Below, one piece after another: positions 1 through 4,936 of a stretch of DNA of 11,585 bases. The stretch spans positions 113,062 to 124,646 of the forward strand of contig MU646855.1 of the NCBI GenBank assembly GCA_026770585.1, in the 5' to 3' direction. The notes beneath the pieces are model-generated. The model made no database searches, had not been told where the DNA came from, and saw only the letters and a program-made list of their open reading frames with translations. Origin of the DNA: Baffinella frigidus (lineage: Eukaryota; Cryptophyceae; Cryptomonadales; Baffinellaceae). Numbering within the stretch: the stretch's first letter is position 1; the number at the start of each line of letters is the position of its first letter. A program made the position numbers and the translations under genes.

Positions 1-2
1 CC

Positions 3-62
<60 letters not shown>

Positions 63-121
63 ACCCCCAACCCTCAACCCTCAACCCTCAACCCTGAGCC
101 CTGAACCCTCAACCCCAACCC
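1..121 (-). repeat. Telomere-like heptamer array (CCCTCAA)n
   Basis: The first 93 bases are almost pure CCCTCAA repeats (TTGAGGG on the minus strand) with one CCCCCAA variant; the array then degrades through CCCTGAG and CCCTGAA units to about position 121. The 7-nt period and C-rich strand match a variant of the TTTAGGG telomere repeat. The C-rich strand reads left to right, as it would at the left end of a chromosome. Whether this is a true end or an internal array cannot be told, because the window simply starts here. Confidence 0.9.
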
Positions 122-423
122 GCAGACAAAGACACGGCCCGGGCCGCCGGAGGCAGGAAGAAAAACTGATTTCAGATCGGAAGAAGGGTCCACTTGTTGC
201 CATAAGTGTGGCCGGACCCAAATGGGTTGGGTCGAGGGGCTCATCCGTAGATTGTGTCCGTCTCGTCAAGAGTGAGGCGGGTGTGGCCTTCGATGTGAGT
301 GTAATTCAAAGCACCAAAGCACCAAAGCCAGGGAGTAGCCGGTCCACTTTTGTCGCCATAAGTGGCCAGGGATTAGCCAACTAGTTCAATACCGCGACGC
401 GAGAGACTCGCGCTGTCAGAAGC
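122..423. other. Non-coding stretch, no gene seen
   Basis: No gene, MITE or long repeat was recognised. Two short related segments lie here, 187-213 and 341-367, both reading GGTCCACTT, then a few variable bases, then CCATAAGTG and a final GGCC; they may be old copies of one repeat. CACCAAAG is doubled at 312-327. A small perfect hairpin with 6-bp arms (CGCGAG/CTCGCG) lies at 398-412. The only sizeable reading frame (81-269, minus) begins in this stretch, runs into the CCCTCAA array and resembles no protein known to me. Confidence 0.5.
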
Positions 424-516
424 ATAAGTGGCCAGTAGGTTCATACGCCCTACCGTAGGGTCCTAGGACCTGCCTAGGACCTCTGCGGGTCGTTTTTGCT
501 GGCCACTTAAGGGATA
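424..516. mobile_element. Family B MITE, copy B1 (left end eroded)
   Basis: The right end is intact: GGCCACTTAAGGGATA, the inverse of the family B terminus TATCCCTTAAGTGGCC. The interior carries the family landmarks TCATACGCCCTACCGTAGGG and CCTAGGACCTGCCTAGGACC. The left end starts only at ATAAGTGGCC, so about 10 terminal bases are lost or diverged. Its last TA (515-516) is also the first TA of the adjacent family A element, so A1 probably inserted at this TA. Confidence 0.85.
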
Positions 517-635
517 CAGGGGTACCTCGCTCACAAGAAAGTGCCTCCTCCTAGGACCCTACAGTAGGCCTAAGCGTAGGGTCCTACGGTGGTCCTAGGG
601 GGGGGGGCGTTTCTCATGAGCGAGGTACCCCTGTA
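515..635. mobile_element. Family A MITE, copy A1
   Basis: A 121-bp near-complete palindrome. Its ends are TACAGGGGTACCTCGCTCA and the inverse TGAGCGAGGTACCCCTGTA. Inside each end lies an AAGAAA/TTTCT stretch, then a C-run or G-run, then the core CCTAGGACCCTACAGTAGG. There is no coding capacity. The outer TA pair fits a TA target duplication, as in Tc1/mariner-type elements (pogo included). Orientation follows the asymmetric core (CTACAGTAGG first), the same as A3, A6 and A9. Confidence 0.92.
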
Positions 636-721
636 GGTCCTGGTCTTACAAGGCCTTCACGGAAGGGAATCCATGGTGGCCATGTTGCGTTCGATCCGTA
701 ATAAACGTACTTTCTCTCACC

Positions 722-770
722 TACCACCATAGGGCCATAGATAGGCCTACACTGTACGGCAGGGTCCTAG
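722..770. mobile_element. Remnant of a family A core
   Basis: Bases 723-770 (ACCACCATAGGGCC, then ATAGGCCTAC, then AGGGTCCTAG) follow the central part of A5 (1457-1498) closely, but the terminal arms are missing. It appears to be a decayed or truncated family A copy in reverse core orientation, lying directly left of B2. Confidence 0.6.
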
Positions 771-774
771 TGGC

Positions 775-879
775 TATCCCTTAAGTGGCCAGCCGGTCAA
801 AATAGACCGGCAAGAGGTCCTAGGCAGGTCCTAGGGCCCTACGGTAGGGCGTATGCGCCTACTGGCCACTTAAGGGATA
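775..879. mobile_element. Family B MITE, copy B2
   Basis: Complete 105-bp element from TATCCCTTAAGTGGCC to GGCCACTTAAGGGATA. The orientation is opposite to B1: the GGTCAAAATAGACC hairpin comes first, followed by GAGGTCCTAGGCAGGTCCTAG, then CCCTACGGTAGGGCGTATG. Unlike family A, only about 17 bp at each end pair with one another, with smaller palindromes inside. It has no coding capacity. Confidence 0.9.
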
Positions 880-1006
880 CGTCTGGGCCCTTTGACCAGG
901 CCGTAATCTGGTACAAACCCACTTTTGCAGTGAATTCACTACCTCGAGACATAGTGCCGACCAACAGTGGCCGAGGAATGGGGTGTGTAGGCGGAATGCG
1001 CGGGCG

Positions 1007-1043
1007 TACAGGGGTACCTCGCTCGTAAGACCCCCCCCCCCCC
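1007..1043. mobile_element. Truncated family A left end, copy A2
   Basis: Has the first 24 bases of family A (TACAGGGGTACCTCGCTCGT and so on), then runs into a 13-nt C-run and stops where A3 begins at 1044. Its counterpart in the duplicated copy (A4, 1183) continues into a full element, so A2 is a broken duplicate and not an independent insertion. Confidence 0.8.
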
Positions 1044-1165
1044 TACAGGGGTACCTCGATCATAAGAAAGCGCCTCCCCCTAGGACCCTACAGCAGGTCT
1101 ATGCCTCGGGCCCTATGGGGGTGCTAGGGGGGGTGACGGTTTCTTATGAGCGAGGTACCCCTGTA
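1044..1165. mobile_element. Family A MITE, copy A3
   Basis: Complete 122-bp palindromic element bounded by TACAGGGGTACCTCGATCA and GAGCGAGGTACCCCTGTA. The core is somewhat diverged (CTACAGCAGGTC, then GGGCCCTATGGGGGTGC), with CTACAGCAGG on the left. It is joined directly to the C-run of truncated A2. Confidence 0.9.
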
Positions 1166-1182
1166 GGCGGAATGCGCGGGCG

Positions 1183-1303
1183 TACAGGGGTACCTCGCTC
1201 ATAAGACCCCCCCCCCCCTAGGACCACCGTAGGGCCCTGCGCATTTAGTTCTACTGTAGGGTCCTGGGGGGGGGCAGTTTCTTATGAACGAGGTACCCCT
1301 GTA
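1183..1303. mobile_element. Family A MITE, copy A4
   Basis: Complete 121-bp element. The core is reversed relative to A1 (ACCACCGTAGGGCCC first, CTACTGTAGGGTCC last) and the right terminus is CGAGGTACCCCTGTA. The C-run near the left arm is 12 nt long. It belongs to the second unit of the 176-bp duplication. Confidence 0.92.
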
Positions 1304-1412
1304 CATGTCCTTTCAGAAGGATTGGTGGGCCTGGCACTGAAATGACATGTGGCTCTAGGCGGTATCGCTCATCGCCCGTCAGAGTCGCTTTACTCCACAC
1401 AAACGGTGCATG

Positions 1413-1636
1413 TACAGGGGTACCTCGCTCATAAGAAAACGCCCCCCCCCAAGGGCCACCATAGGGCCCTAGGCATAGGCCTACTGTAGGGTCCTAGGGG
1501 GGCGCTGTTTCTTATATCCCTTAAGTGGCCAGTAGGCTCATACGCCCTACCGTAGGGCCCTAGGACCTGCCTAGGACCTCTTGGCCCGCAAATGTGGGGG
1601 CCTGGCCACTTAAGGGATAAGCGAGGTACCGCTGTA
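1413..1636. mobile_element. Family A MITE A5, split by B3
   Basis: The left 102 bases (1413-1514) are a normal family A element up to TTTCTTA. A complete family B element follows (1515-1619), and then the last 17 bases of A resume (AGCGAGGTACCGCTGTA, one mismatch to the usual end). Removing B3 plus one TA leaves a 121-bp family A element. This is direct evidence that B inserted into an existing A. Confidence 0.93.
1515..1619. mobile_element. Family B MITE B3, nested in A5
   Basis: Complete 105-bp element, TATCCCTTAAGTGGCCAGTAGG through GGCCACTTAAGGGATA, in the same orientation as B1. The hairpin near the right end, usually GGTCAAATTTGACC, is replaced by a diverged TTGGCCCGCAAATGTGGG stretch. 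If the terminal TA pair is the target duplication, the original site in A5 read CTTATAAGCG where other copies read CTTATGAGCG. Confidence 0.93.
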
Positions 1637-1691
1637 GGCGGAATGGGGTGTGGCTCAAGAGACGCGCGTAGAGCCGGAGACCCTGTGGGTA

Positions 1692-1780
1692 GTGTGGGTA
1701 GGATGGGAACTCCGACTCCCAGATTTGGAGTCGGAGTTCCCTTCCCAGAGTCGGAGTCGGAGTTCCCATCCTACCCACAC
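1692..1780. repeat. Long hairpin with AGTCGGAGT repeats
   Basis: Inverted repeat with arms of about 28 bp (GTGTGGGTAGGATGGGAACT to the left, its inverse ending CCTACCCACAC at 1780). The right side contains an extra CGGAGTTCCCTTCCCAGAG segment, so the arm end is duplicated. It is flanked by further GTGGGTAG and CCACAC fragments, but no matching target duplication is visible. It could be a foldback element of another family or a locally made inverted duplication. Confidence 0.75.
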
Positions 1781-1859
1781 TTCCACACAGAGACCCGGGC
1801 GTTGAGTGTAATACACCACGTCACGCGTCGTGTCGGAGGTTATATAGGAACCCGCAGCC

Positions 1860-1978
1860 TATCCCTTAAGTGGCCACCCTTAAGTGGCCATCCGGTCAAA
1901 ATTGACCCGCAAGAGGTCCTAGGCAGGTCCTAGGGCCCTACGGTAGGGCGTATGAGCCTACTGGTCACTTACGGGATA
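1860..1978. mobile_element. Family B MITE B4 with a doubled end
   Basis: A 119-bp family B element whose left terminal segment CCCTTAAGTGGCCA is present twice in tandem, which accounts for its 14 extra bases. The right end is slightly diverged (GGTCACTTACGGGATA). It is bracketed by a 19-bp direct repeat, ATAGGAACCCGCAGCCTAT, at 1844-1862 and 1976-1994, overlapping the element termini. That is too long for a normal target duplication and suggests slippage or recombination. Confidence 0.88.
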
Positions 1979-2076
1979 GGAACCCGCAGCCTATACCTCA
2001 TGGCTTTTCTGCAGAACCAGTTCCGGCGCCCGCCTATGTCGGGAGCTCGAAGAACCTTAAGGACCTGAAAGAACCC

Positions 2077-2197
2077 TACAGGGGTACCTCGCTCATAAGA
2101 AACCGCCTCCCCCTAGGACCCTACAGTAGGCCTAACCCTAGGGCCCTACGGTGGTCCTAGGGGGGGTGCGGTTTCTTATGAGCGAGGTACCCCTGTA
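2077..2197. mobile_element. Family A MITE A6
   Basis: A cleanly preserved 121-bp family A copy. The arms TACAGGGGTACCTCGCTCAT and ATGAGCGAGGTACCCCTGTA pair perfectly, and the GAAACCGC/GCGGTTTC stretch continues the stem. The core carries CTAGGGCCCTACGGTGG (about 2138-2154), nearly identical to the family B core. Confidence 0.93.
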
Positions 2198-2198
2198 C

Positions 2199-2249
2199 GG
2201 CGGTGCTACGGGGGGGGGGCGTGTTCTTGAGCCCGAGGTGTCCCTGTGC
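2199..2249. mobile_element. Decayed right half of a family A relative
   Basis: Reads GGCGGTGCTACG, a G-run, CGTGTTCTTGAGCCCGAGG and TGTCCCTGTGC. This aligns with the right half of family A (a GGTGGTCCTAG segment, then a G-run, TTTCTTATGAGCGAGG and TACCCCTGTA) with many substitutions. It also resembles the right end of the element at 9639-9833 (GTGTCCTTAATTCCGAG), so it is probably an older subfamily. No left half is seen. Confidence 0.6.
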
Positions 2250-2325
2250 CAACACGAAGAGACTCTCCCTCTGAGGAGGCTAGGATGCAGCAGGACCTAC
2301 ATGTGGCGAGAGGTCACGCACATTC

Positions 2326-2447
2326 TACAGGGGTACCTCGCTCATAAGAAACGCCCCCCCCCCCCAGGACTCCCATAGGGCCCTGGGCATGGTCCTACTG
2401 TAGGGTCCTAGGGGGGGACGGTTTCTTATGAGCGAGGTACCCCTGTA
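2326..2447. mobile_element. Family A MITE A7 (part of a duplicated cassette)
   Basis: Complete 122-bp copy, core in reverse orientation (ACTCCCATAGGGCCC first). It is nearly identical to A10 at 4354-4475, including the long C-run and the core, and forms the left part of a 253-bp segment present twice in the window. Confidence 0.92.
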
Positions 2448-2473
2448 CACGATGTGTACGAGAGCCCGCAGCC

Positions 2474-2578
2474 TATCCCTCAAGTGGCCATGCCGTCAAA
2501 GTTGACCACCAAGAGGTCCTAGGCAGGTCCTAGGGCCCTACGGTAGGGCGTATGAGCCTACTGGCCACTTAAGGGATA
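2474..2578. mobile_element. Family B MITE B5
   Basis: Complete 105-bp family B copy in the B2 orientation. One terminal change (TATCCCTCAAGTGGCC). The small hairpin reads CCGTCAAAGTTGACC. It is preceded by CCCGCAGCC, the same bases found left of B4 and B7. Confidence 0.9.
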
Positions 2579-2582
2579 GAAC

Positions 2583-2633
2583 CCTACGGCGGTCCCAGGG
2601 GAAGGAAAGTGTTCTTAAATCCGGGGCGCCCCT
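2583..2633. mobile_element. Second decayed half of a family A relative
   Basis: CTACGGCGGTCCCAGGGG, then GTGTTCTTAAATCCGGGGCG and CCCCTGCG, align with the degraded half at 2199-2249 and, more loosely, with family A right halves. It lies directly between B5 and A8. Confidence 0.55.
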
Positions 2634-2643
2634 GCGCGAAGGC

Positions 2644-2700
2644 TACAGGGGTACCTCGCTCATAAGAAACCGCCCCCCCCCTAGGACCCTACAGTAGGGC
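2644..2700. mobile_element. Family A left half, copy A8 (57-bp duplication)
   Basis: The left 57 bases of a family A element, TACAGGGGTACCTCGCTCAT through CCTACAGTAGGGC, are directly repeated as the beginning of A9 (2701-2757) with no spacer. This is best explained as a tandem duplication of the left arm within one insertion. Confidence 0.88.
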
Positions 2701-2822
2701 TACAGGGGTACCTCGCTCATAAGAAACCGCCCCCCCCCTAGGACCCTACAGTAGGACCATGCCTAGGGCCCTGTGGTGGTCCTAGGAGGGGGGCAGTTTC
2801 TTATGAGCGAGGTACCCCTGTA
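2701..2822. mobile_element. Family A MITE A9 (filled site)
   Basis: Complete 122-bp family A element with A8 attached on the left. The sequence left of A8 (GCGAAGGC before TA) and right of A9 (TA then GTCTGACGAGAAGTAGTTG) is found joined at a single TA at 2982-3010. That gives a filled and an empty version of the same site and fixes the target duplication as TA. Confidence 0.94.
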
Positions 2823-2859
2823 GTCTGACGAGAAGTAGTTGCCAGGCGAGGTCCACTTT

Positions 2860-2970
2860 GGACTTAAGTTGTCCCCAGGACTTAAGTTGTCCTCAGGACT
2901 TAAGTTGTCCTCAGGACTTAAGTTGTCCTCAGGACTTAAGTTGTCCTCTGCATGACTTGAGGTGTCCTCT
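2860..2970. repeat. 18-bp tandem repeat (GGACTTAAGTTGTCCTCA)n
   Basis: Five nearly perfect 18-bp units start at 2860, 2878, 2896, 2914 and 2932, followed by a diverged sixth (CATGACTTGAGGTGTCCTC). Each unit has a small dyad, GGAC/GTCC around CTTAAG. There are no unique spacers, so it is not a CRISPR array. On the minus strand it translates as a 6-residue repeat (SPEDNL) because the period is a multiple of three. Confidence 0.93.
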
Positions 2971-2980
2971 ACATGATGTG

Positions 2981-3011
2981 AGCGAAGGCTAGTCTGACGA
3001 GAAGTAGTTGT
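2981..3011. other. Unoccupied copy of the A8/A9 insertion site
   Basis: AGCGAAGGCTAGTCTGACGA and the following GAAGTAGTTG equal the joined flanks of the A8/A9 insertion (2635-2643 plus 2823-2841) with a single TA in place of the element. The locus was evidently duplicated, and only one duplicate received the element. Confidence 0.88.
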
Positions 3012-3556
3012 CATTGCGCCCACCGCTCAGCCCCGCCTGCACACACCAGATCCCTCAAGTCAACTTTCATCTTAACGAAGGAATTTTAGAAGTCGATTTC
3101 CTCAAGTCAACTCCCCCACAAACCCGTCAACTTAAGCGTGGAGTAAATACTGGGGACCCGATTGGATTTAGGGTCGAGTCAACAGGGAATCGTCCACCTT
3201 GCCCGTAACAATTTCATATGGAAACCGATTTGATTCAAATCACCGTTTTTATTATCTTACGGGGAGGCTCATCACCTGCCACGCCAGAGTCTTCAAAGAG
3301 GTTGCCAAAAGTCAATTTTCCCTCAAGGGCAATGGGTTTCAAAAGTCAATACCGTACCCACATACGGTTAAACATATTTTTCCCCTTCCTCCAGTCTGGC
3401 GTGGTGTCTGACCGAGGCTCACATGGGTTCTGTGCTATGGTAAAACTATGTCGAGGCTAAGATAGCAAATCCCACCCCCAAGATACTCGTCTGGACCCAG
3501 AAGATCCCTTAAAGAGAGAGAGGGTCATCTTTGACTCCCAGCAGGTCGTAGCCCCC
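3012..3556. other. Plain non-coding stretch with one MITE fragment
   Basis: No gene was recognised. Short overlapping frames (3199-3411 and 3218-3460, plus) show no familiar domain. The one notable piece is 3101-3148, which matches the inner left half of family D (10127-10170): AAGTCAACTCCCCCACAAA followed by GTCAACTTAAGCG and GGAGTAAA. The outer family D palindrome is absent. A second AAGTCAACTTTCATC lies at 3055-3069. The rest is AT-richer than the MITE cluster. Confidence 0.5.
3101..3148 (+). mobile_element. Isolated fragment related to the interior of family D
   Basis: Aligned by eye to D2: CTTAAGTCAATTCCCC versus CTCAAGTCAACTCCCC, then ACAAA versus ATAAA, then GTCAACTTA, GCG and GGAGTAAA versus GAGAGTAAA. 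It lacks both the right half and the TTATCTCAG terminal palindrome. It is either a broken family D copy or a different element that shares this module. Confidence 0.6.
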
Positions 3557-3661
3557 TATCCCTTAAGTGGCCGGTAGGCTCATACGCCCTACCGTAGGGC
3601 CCTAGGACCTGCCTAGGACCTCTTGAGGGTCAAATTTGACCGCCTGGCCACTTAAGGGATA
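3557..3661. mobile_element. Family B MITE B6
   Basis: Complete 105-bp copy in the B1 orientation, from TATCCCTTAAGTGGCCGGTAGG to GGCCACTTAAGGGATA. It has the best preserved version of the subterminal 14-bp palindrome (GGTCAAATTTGACC). The element stands alone in plain DNA, flanked by TA. Confidence 0.92.
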
Positions 3662-3702
3662 GTAGGCCTGCGTAGGAGCGTACTAGGCCAATGACACGTG
3701 CA

Positions 3703-3730
3703 TGCAGGGGTTACTCGCGAAAAAGAAGAG
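3703..3730. mobile_element. Possible solo end of a family A relative
   Basis: TGCAGGGGTTACTCGCGAAA and the next few bases resemble the left end of the element at 9639 (TACAGGGGTGACTCGAAACA). No matching right end is apparent nearby, so this is a weak call based on about 20 bases. Confidence 0.35.
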
Positions 3731-3842
3731 GCACCACACTGTGACGCTAACAGAAACTGCACGCTACTCATGCAACACCTGCACTCCACCAAAACCGCAC
3801 AAGTCACCCATAAACTTGTAGTGGTTTCAAAATGAGGTTGGA

Positions 3843-3916
3843 CCTAAACCCCTAAACCCTAGGTCAAACCCTATAAACCTAAACGCTTGCTTAAACCCTA
3901 CACCTAATCCGTAAAC
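3843..3916 (-). repeat. Degenerate CCCTAAA telomere-like tract
   Basis: Contains CCTAAACCCCTAAACCCTAG, then ACCCTATAAACCTAAACG, then TTAAACCCTACACC. The C-rich strand of a TTTAGGG-type repeat is recognisable but much eroded. It lies just left of a long G-rich heptamer array of opposite orientation. Confidence 0.75.
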
Positions 3917-3945
3917 GAGGGCCCCCAACCTGTTGCTTGGCCTTA

Positions 3946-4265
3946 GGGTTTCGGGTTTCGGGTTTCGGGCTTAGGGCTTCGGGTTTGGGGTTTGGGGTTT
4001 GGGGTTTGGGGTTTGGGGTTTGGGGTTTCGGGCTTAGGGTTTGGGGTTTGGGGTTTGGGGTTTGGAGTTTGGGGTTCAGGGCTTCGGGTTTCGGGTTTCG
4101 GGTTTCGGGTTTCGGGTTTCGGGCTTAGAGTTTCGGGTTTCGGGTTTCGGGTTTCGGGTTTCGGGCTTCGGGTTTCGTGTCTCGTGTTTCGTGTTTCGTG
4201 TTTCGTGTTTCGTGTTTCGGGTTTCGGGTCTATGGTTTAGGGTTTGGGGTTTATGGTTGAGGGGG
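3946..4265 (+). repeat. Heptamer array GGGTTTC/GGGTTTG/GTGTTTC
   Basis: About 45 consecutive 7-nt units. Blocks are locally uniform: GGGTTTC at the start, GGGTTTG around 3980-4065, GGGTTTC again near 4085-4175, GTGTTTC near 4178-4217, then GGGTTTA-like. GGGCTTA and GGGCTTC units punctuate them. The regular G3-4 tracts could form G-quadruplexes. A period of seven leaves all three plus-strand frames open, which creates glycine/phenylalanine/valine-rich pseudo-proteins. Confidence 0.93.
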
Positions 4266-4322
4266 TGAGTGCAGCCTGTCTCTTGGCCTCTGAGACGAGT
4301 GTGTTCGCGTGAGGTCGTCCCA
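4262..4322 (+). repeat. Subtelomeric module, partial copy 1
   Basis: CAGCCTGTCTCTTGGCCTCT followed by GAGACGAGTGTG and CGCGTGAGGTCGTCCCA is a diverged copy of the module seen at 5061-5092, 5689-5765 and 5902-5990. It directly follows a heptamer array, as the other copies tend to. Confidence 0.75.
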
Positions 4323-4353
4323 GCGACAGGTATCCCTTAAAAAGGCTCTTTAT

Positions 4354-4475
4354 TACAGGGGTACCTCGCTCATAAGAAACGCCCCCCCCCCCCAGGACTC
4401 CCACAGGGCCCTAGGCGTGGTCCTACTGTAGGGTCCTAGGGGGGGACGGTTTCTTATGAGCGAGGTACCCCTGTA
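4354..4475. mobile_element. Family A MITE A10
   Basis: Complete 122-bp family A copy, partner of A7 in the duplicated cassette. Core ACTCCCACAGGGCCCTAGGC, reverse orientation. A lone TATCCCTTAA at 4331-4340, a few bases upstream, may be the stub of a lost family B element. Confidence 0.92.
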
Positions 4476-4501
4476 CACGATGTGTACGAGAGCCCGCAGC
4501 C

Positions 4502-4606
4502 TATCCCTTAAGTGCCCATGCCGCCAAATTTGACGGCCAAGAGGTCCTAGGCAGGTCCTAGGGCCCTACGGTAGGGCGTATGAGCCTACTGGCCACTTAA
4601 GGGATA
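4502..4606. mobile_element. Family B MITE B7
   Basis: Complete 105-bp copy with one terminal change (AGTGCCCA for AGTGGCCA) and subterminal palindrome CGCCAAATTTGACG, where compensating changes preserve most of the pairing. Orientation as B2 and B5. Confidence 0.91.
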
Positions 4607-4621
4607 ACGATCAGGAACGGT

Positions 4622-4738
4622 TTAGGGATTAGCGGTTCGGGTCTAGTCCCTGAAGGGTTTAGCATTGAGCCTAACCGGTTTACGGATTAGGGATTAGGGA
4701 TTAACAGACCCTCGACCCTAACCCTAAGCCCTAACCCG
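4622..4738. repeat. Converging degenerate telomere-like tracts
   Basis: G-rich units (GGTTTAGGGATTAG, then GGATTAGGGATTAGGGATTA up to 4704) are followed within a few bases by C-rich units (CCCTCGACCCTAACCCTAAG, then CCCTAACCC to 4738). The order G-rich then C-rich is what an end-to-end telomere joint would give. With so few and such diverged units, an inverted local duplication is equally possible. Confidence 0.7.
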
Positions 4739-4775
4739 TTTTGTGCAAACGCTCAACCTTAAATCCTGGGCCCGA

Positions 4776-4920
4776 AAGGCTCGCAACTTTTTTTTTGGCT
4801 TCTTGGCCTTGGAGACGAGAGGCGGGCGCGCGGCTCAATCGGTACCATCAACCATCAACCCCCAACCCTCAACCCTCAACCCTCAGCCCTCAGCCCTCAG
4901 CCCGAAACCTGAAACCCTAG
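4776..4920. repeat. Module fragment plus CCCTCAA-type heptamers
   Basis: Begins with GAAAGGCTCGCAAC and TTCTTGGCCTTGGAGACGAG, shared with later module copies, then GCGCGGCTCAATCGGTACC (recurring near 5512 and 5836), then CCATCAACCATCAACCCCCA and CCCTCAA/CCCTCAG units to about 4918. The last part echoes the array at the left edge of the window. Confidence 0.75.
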
Positions 4921-4936
4921 AGAAGCGAGGGTTGTG

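Larger units (their letters stand above)
988..1219. repeat. 176-bp tandem duplication spanning family A ends
   Basis: The segment 988-1043 (TAGGCGGAATGCGCGGGCG followed by the left end of a family A element and a C-run) recurs at 1164-1219, 176 bp downstream, with one clear difference (GTAAGA versus ATAAGA). Between the two lies the complete A3 element. A simple transposition would duplicate only TA, so this looks like a replication or recombination duplication with breakpoints in poly-C. Confidence 0.8.
2326..2578 (+). repeat. 253-bp A+B cassette, copy 1
   Basis: This segment (A7, a 26-bp spacer CACGATGTGTACGAGAGCCC plus GCAGCC, then B5) matches 4354-4606 base for base over most of its length, with the same total length of 253 bp. 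Shared spacer sequence shows that the pair was copied as one unit and did not arise from independent insertions. Confidence 0.92.
4354..4606 (+). repeat. 253-bp A+B cassette, copy 2
   Basis: Same order, spacer and length as 2326-2578, with scattered substitutions. The copied unit begins and ends at the TA termini of A and B, as far as can be seen by eye. That is unexpected for a random segmental duplication and would fit A and B moving together as a composite element. Confidence 0.92.

Noticed and set aside
2860-2970. CRISPR-like short repeats
   Set aside because: The units are contiguous, without spacers, in a clearly eukaryotic setting.
3843-4265. Telomere fusion point at the switch from C-rich to G-rich repeats
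   Set aside because: The order C-rich then G-rich is the reverse of what an end-to-end fusion leaves; an inverted duplication or separate arrays fit better.
3937-4268. Three overlapping plus-strand frames rich in Gly, Phe, Val
   Set aside because: They are translations of the heptamer array in all three frames; a stop-free 7-nt repeat keeps every frame open.
4331-4340. Separate family B copy at TATCCCTTAA
   Set aside because: Only ten bases match and no interior or right end follows; mentioned as a possible stub only.
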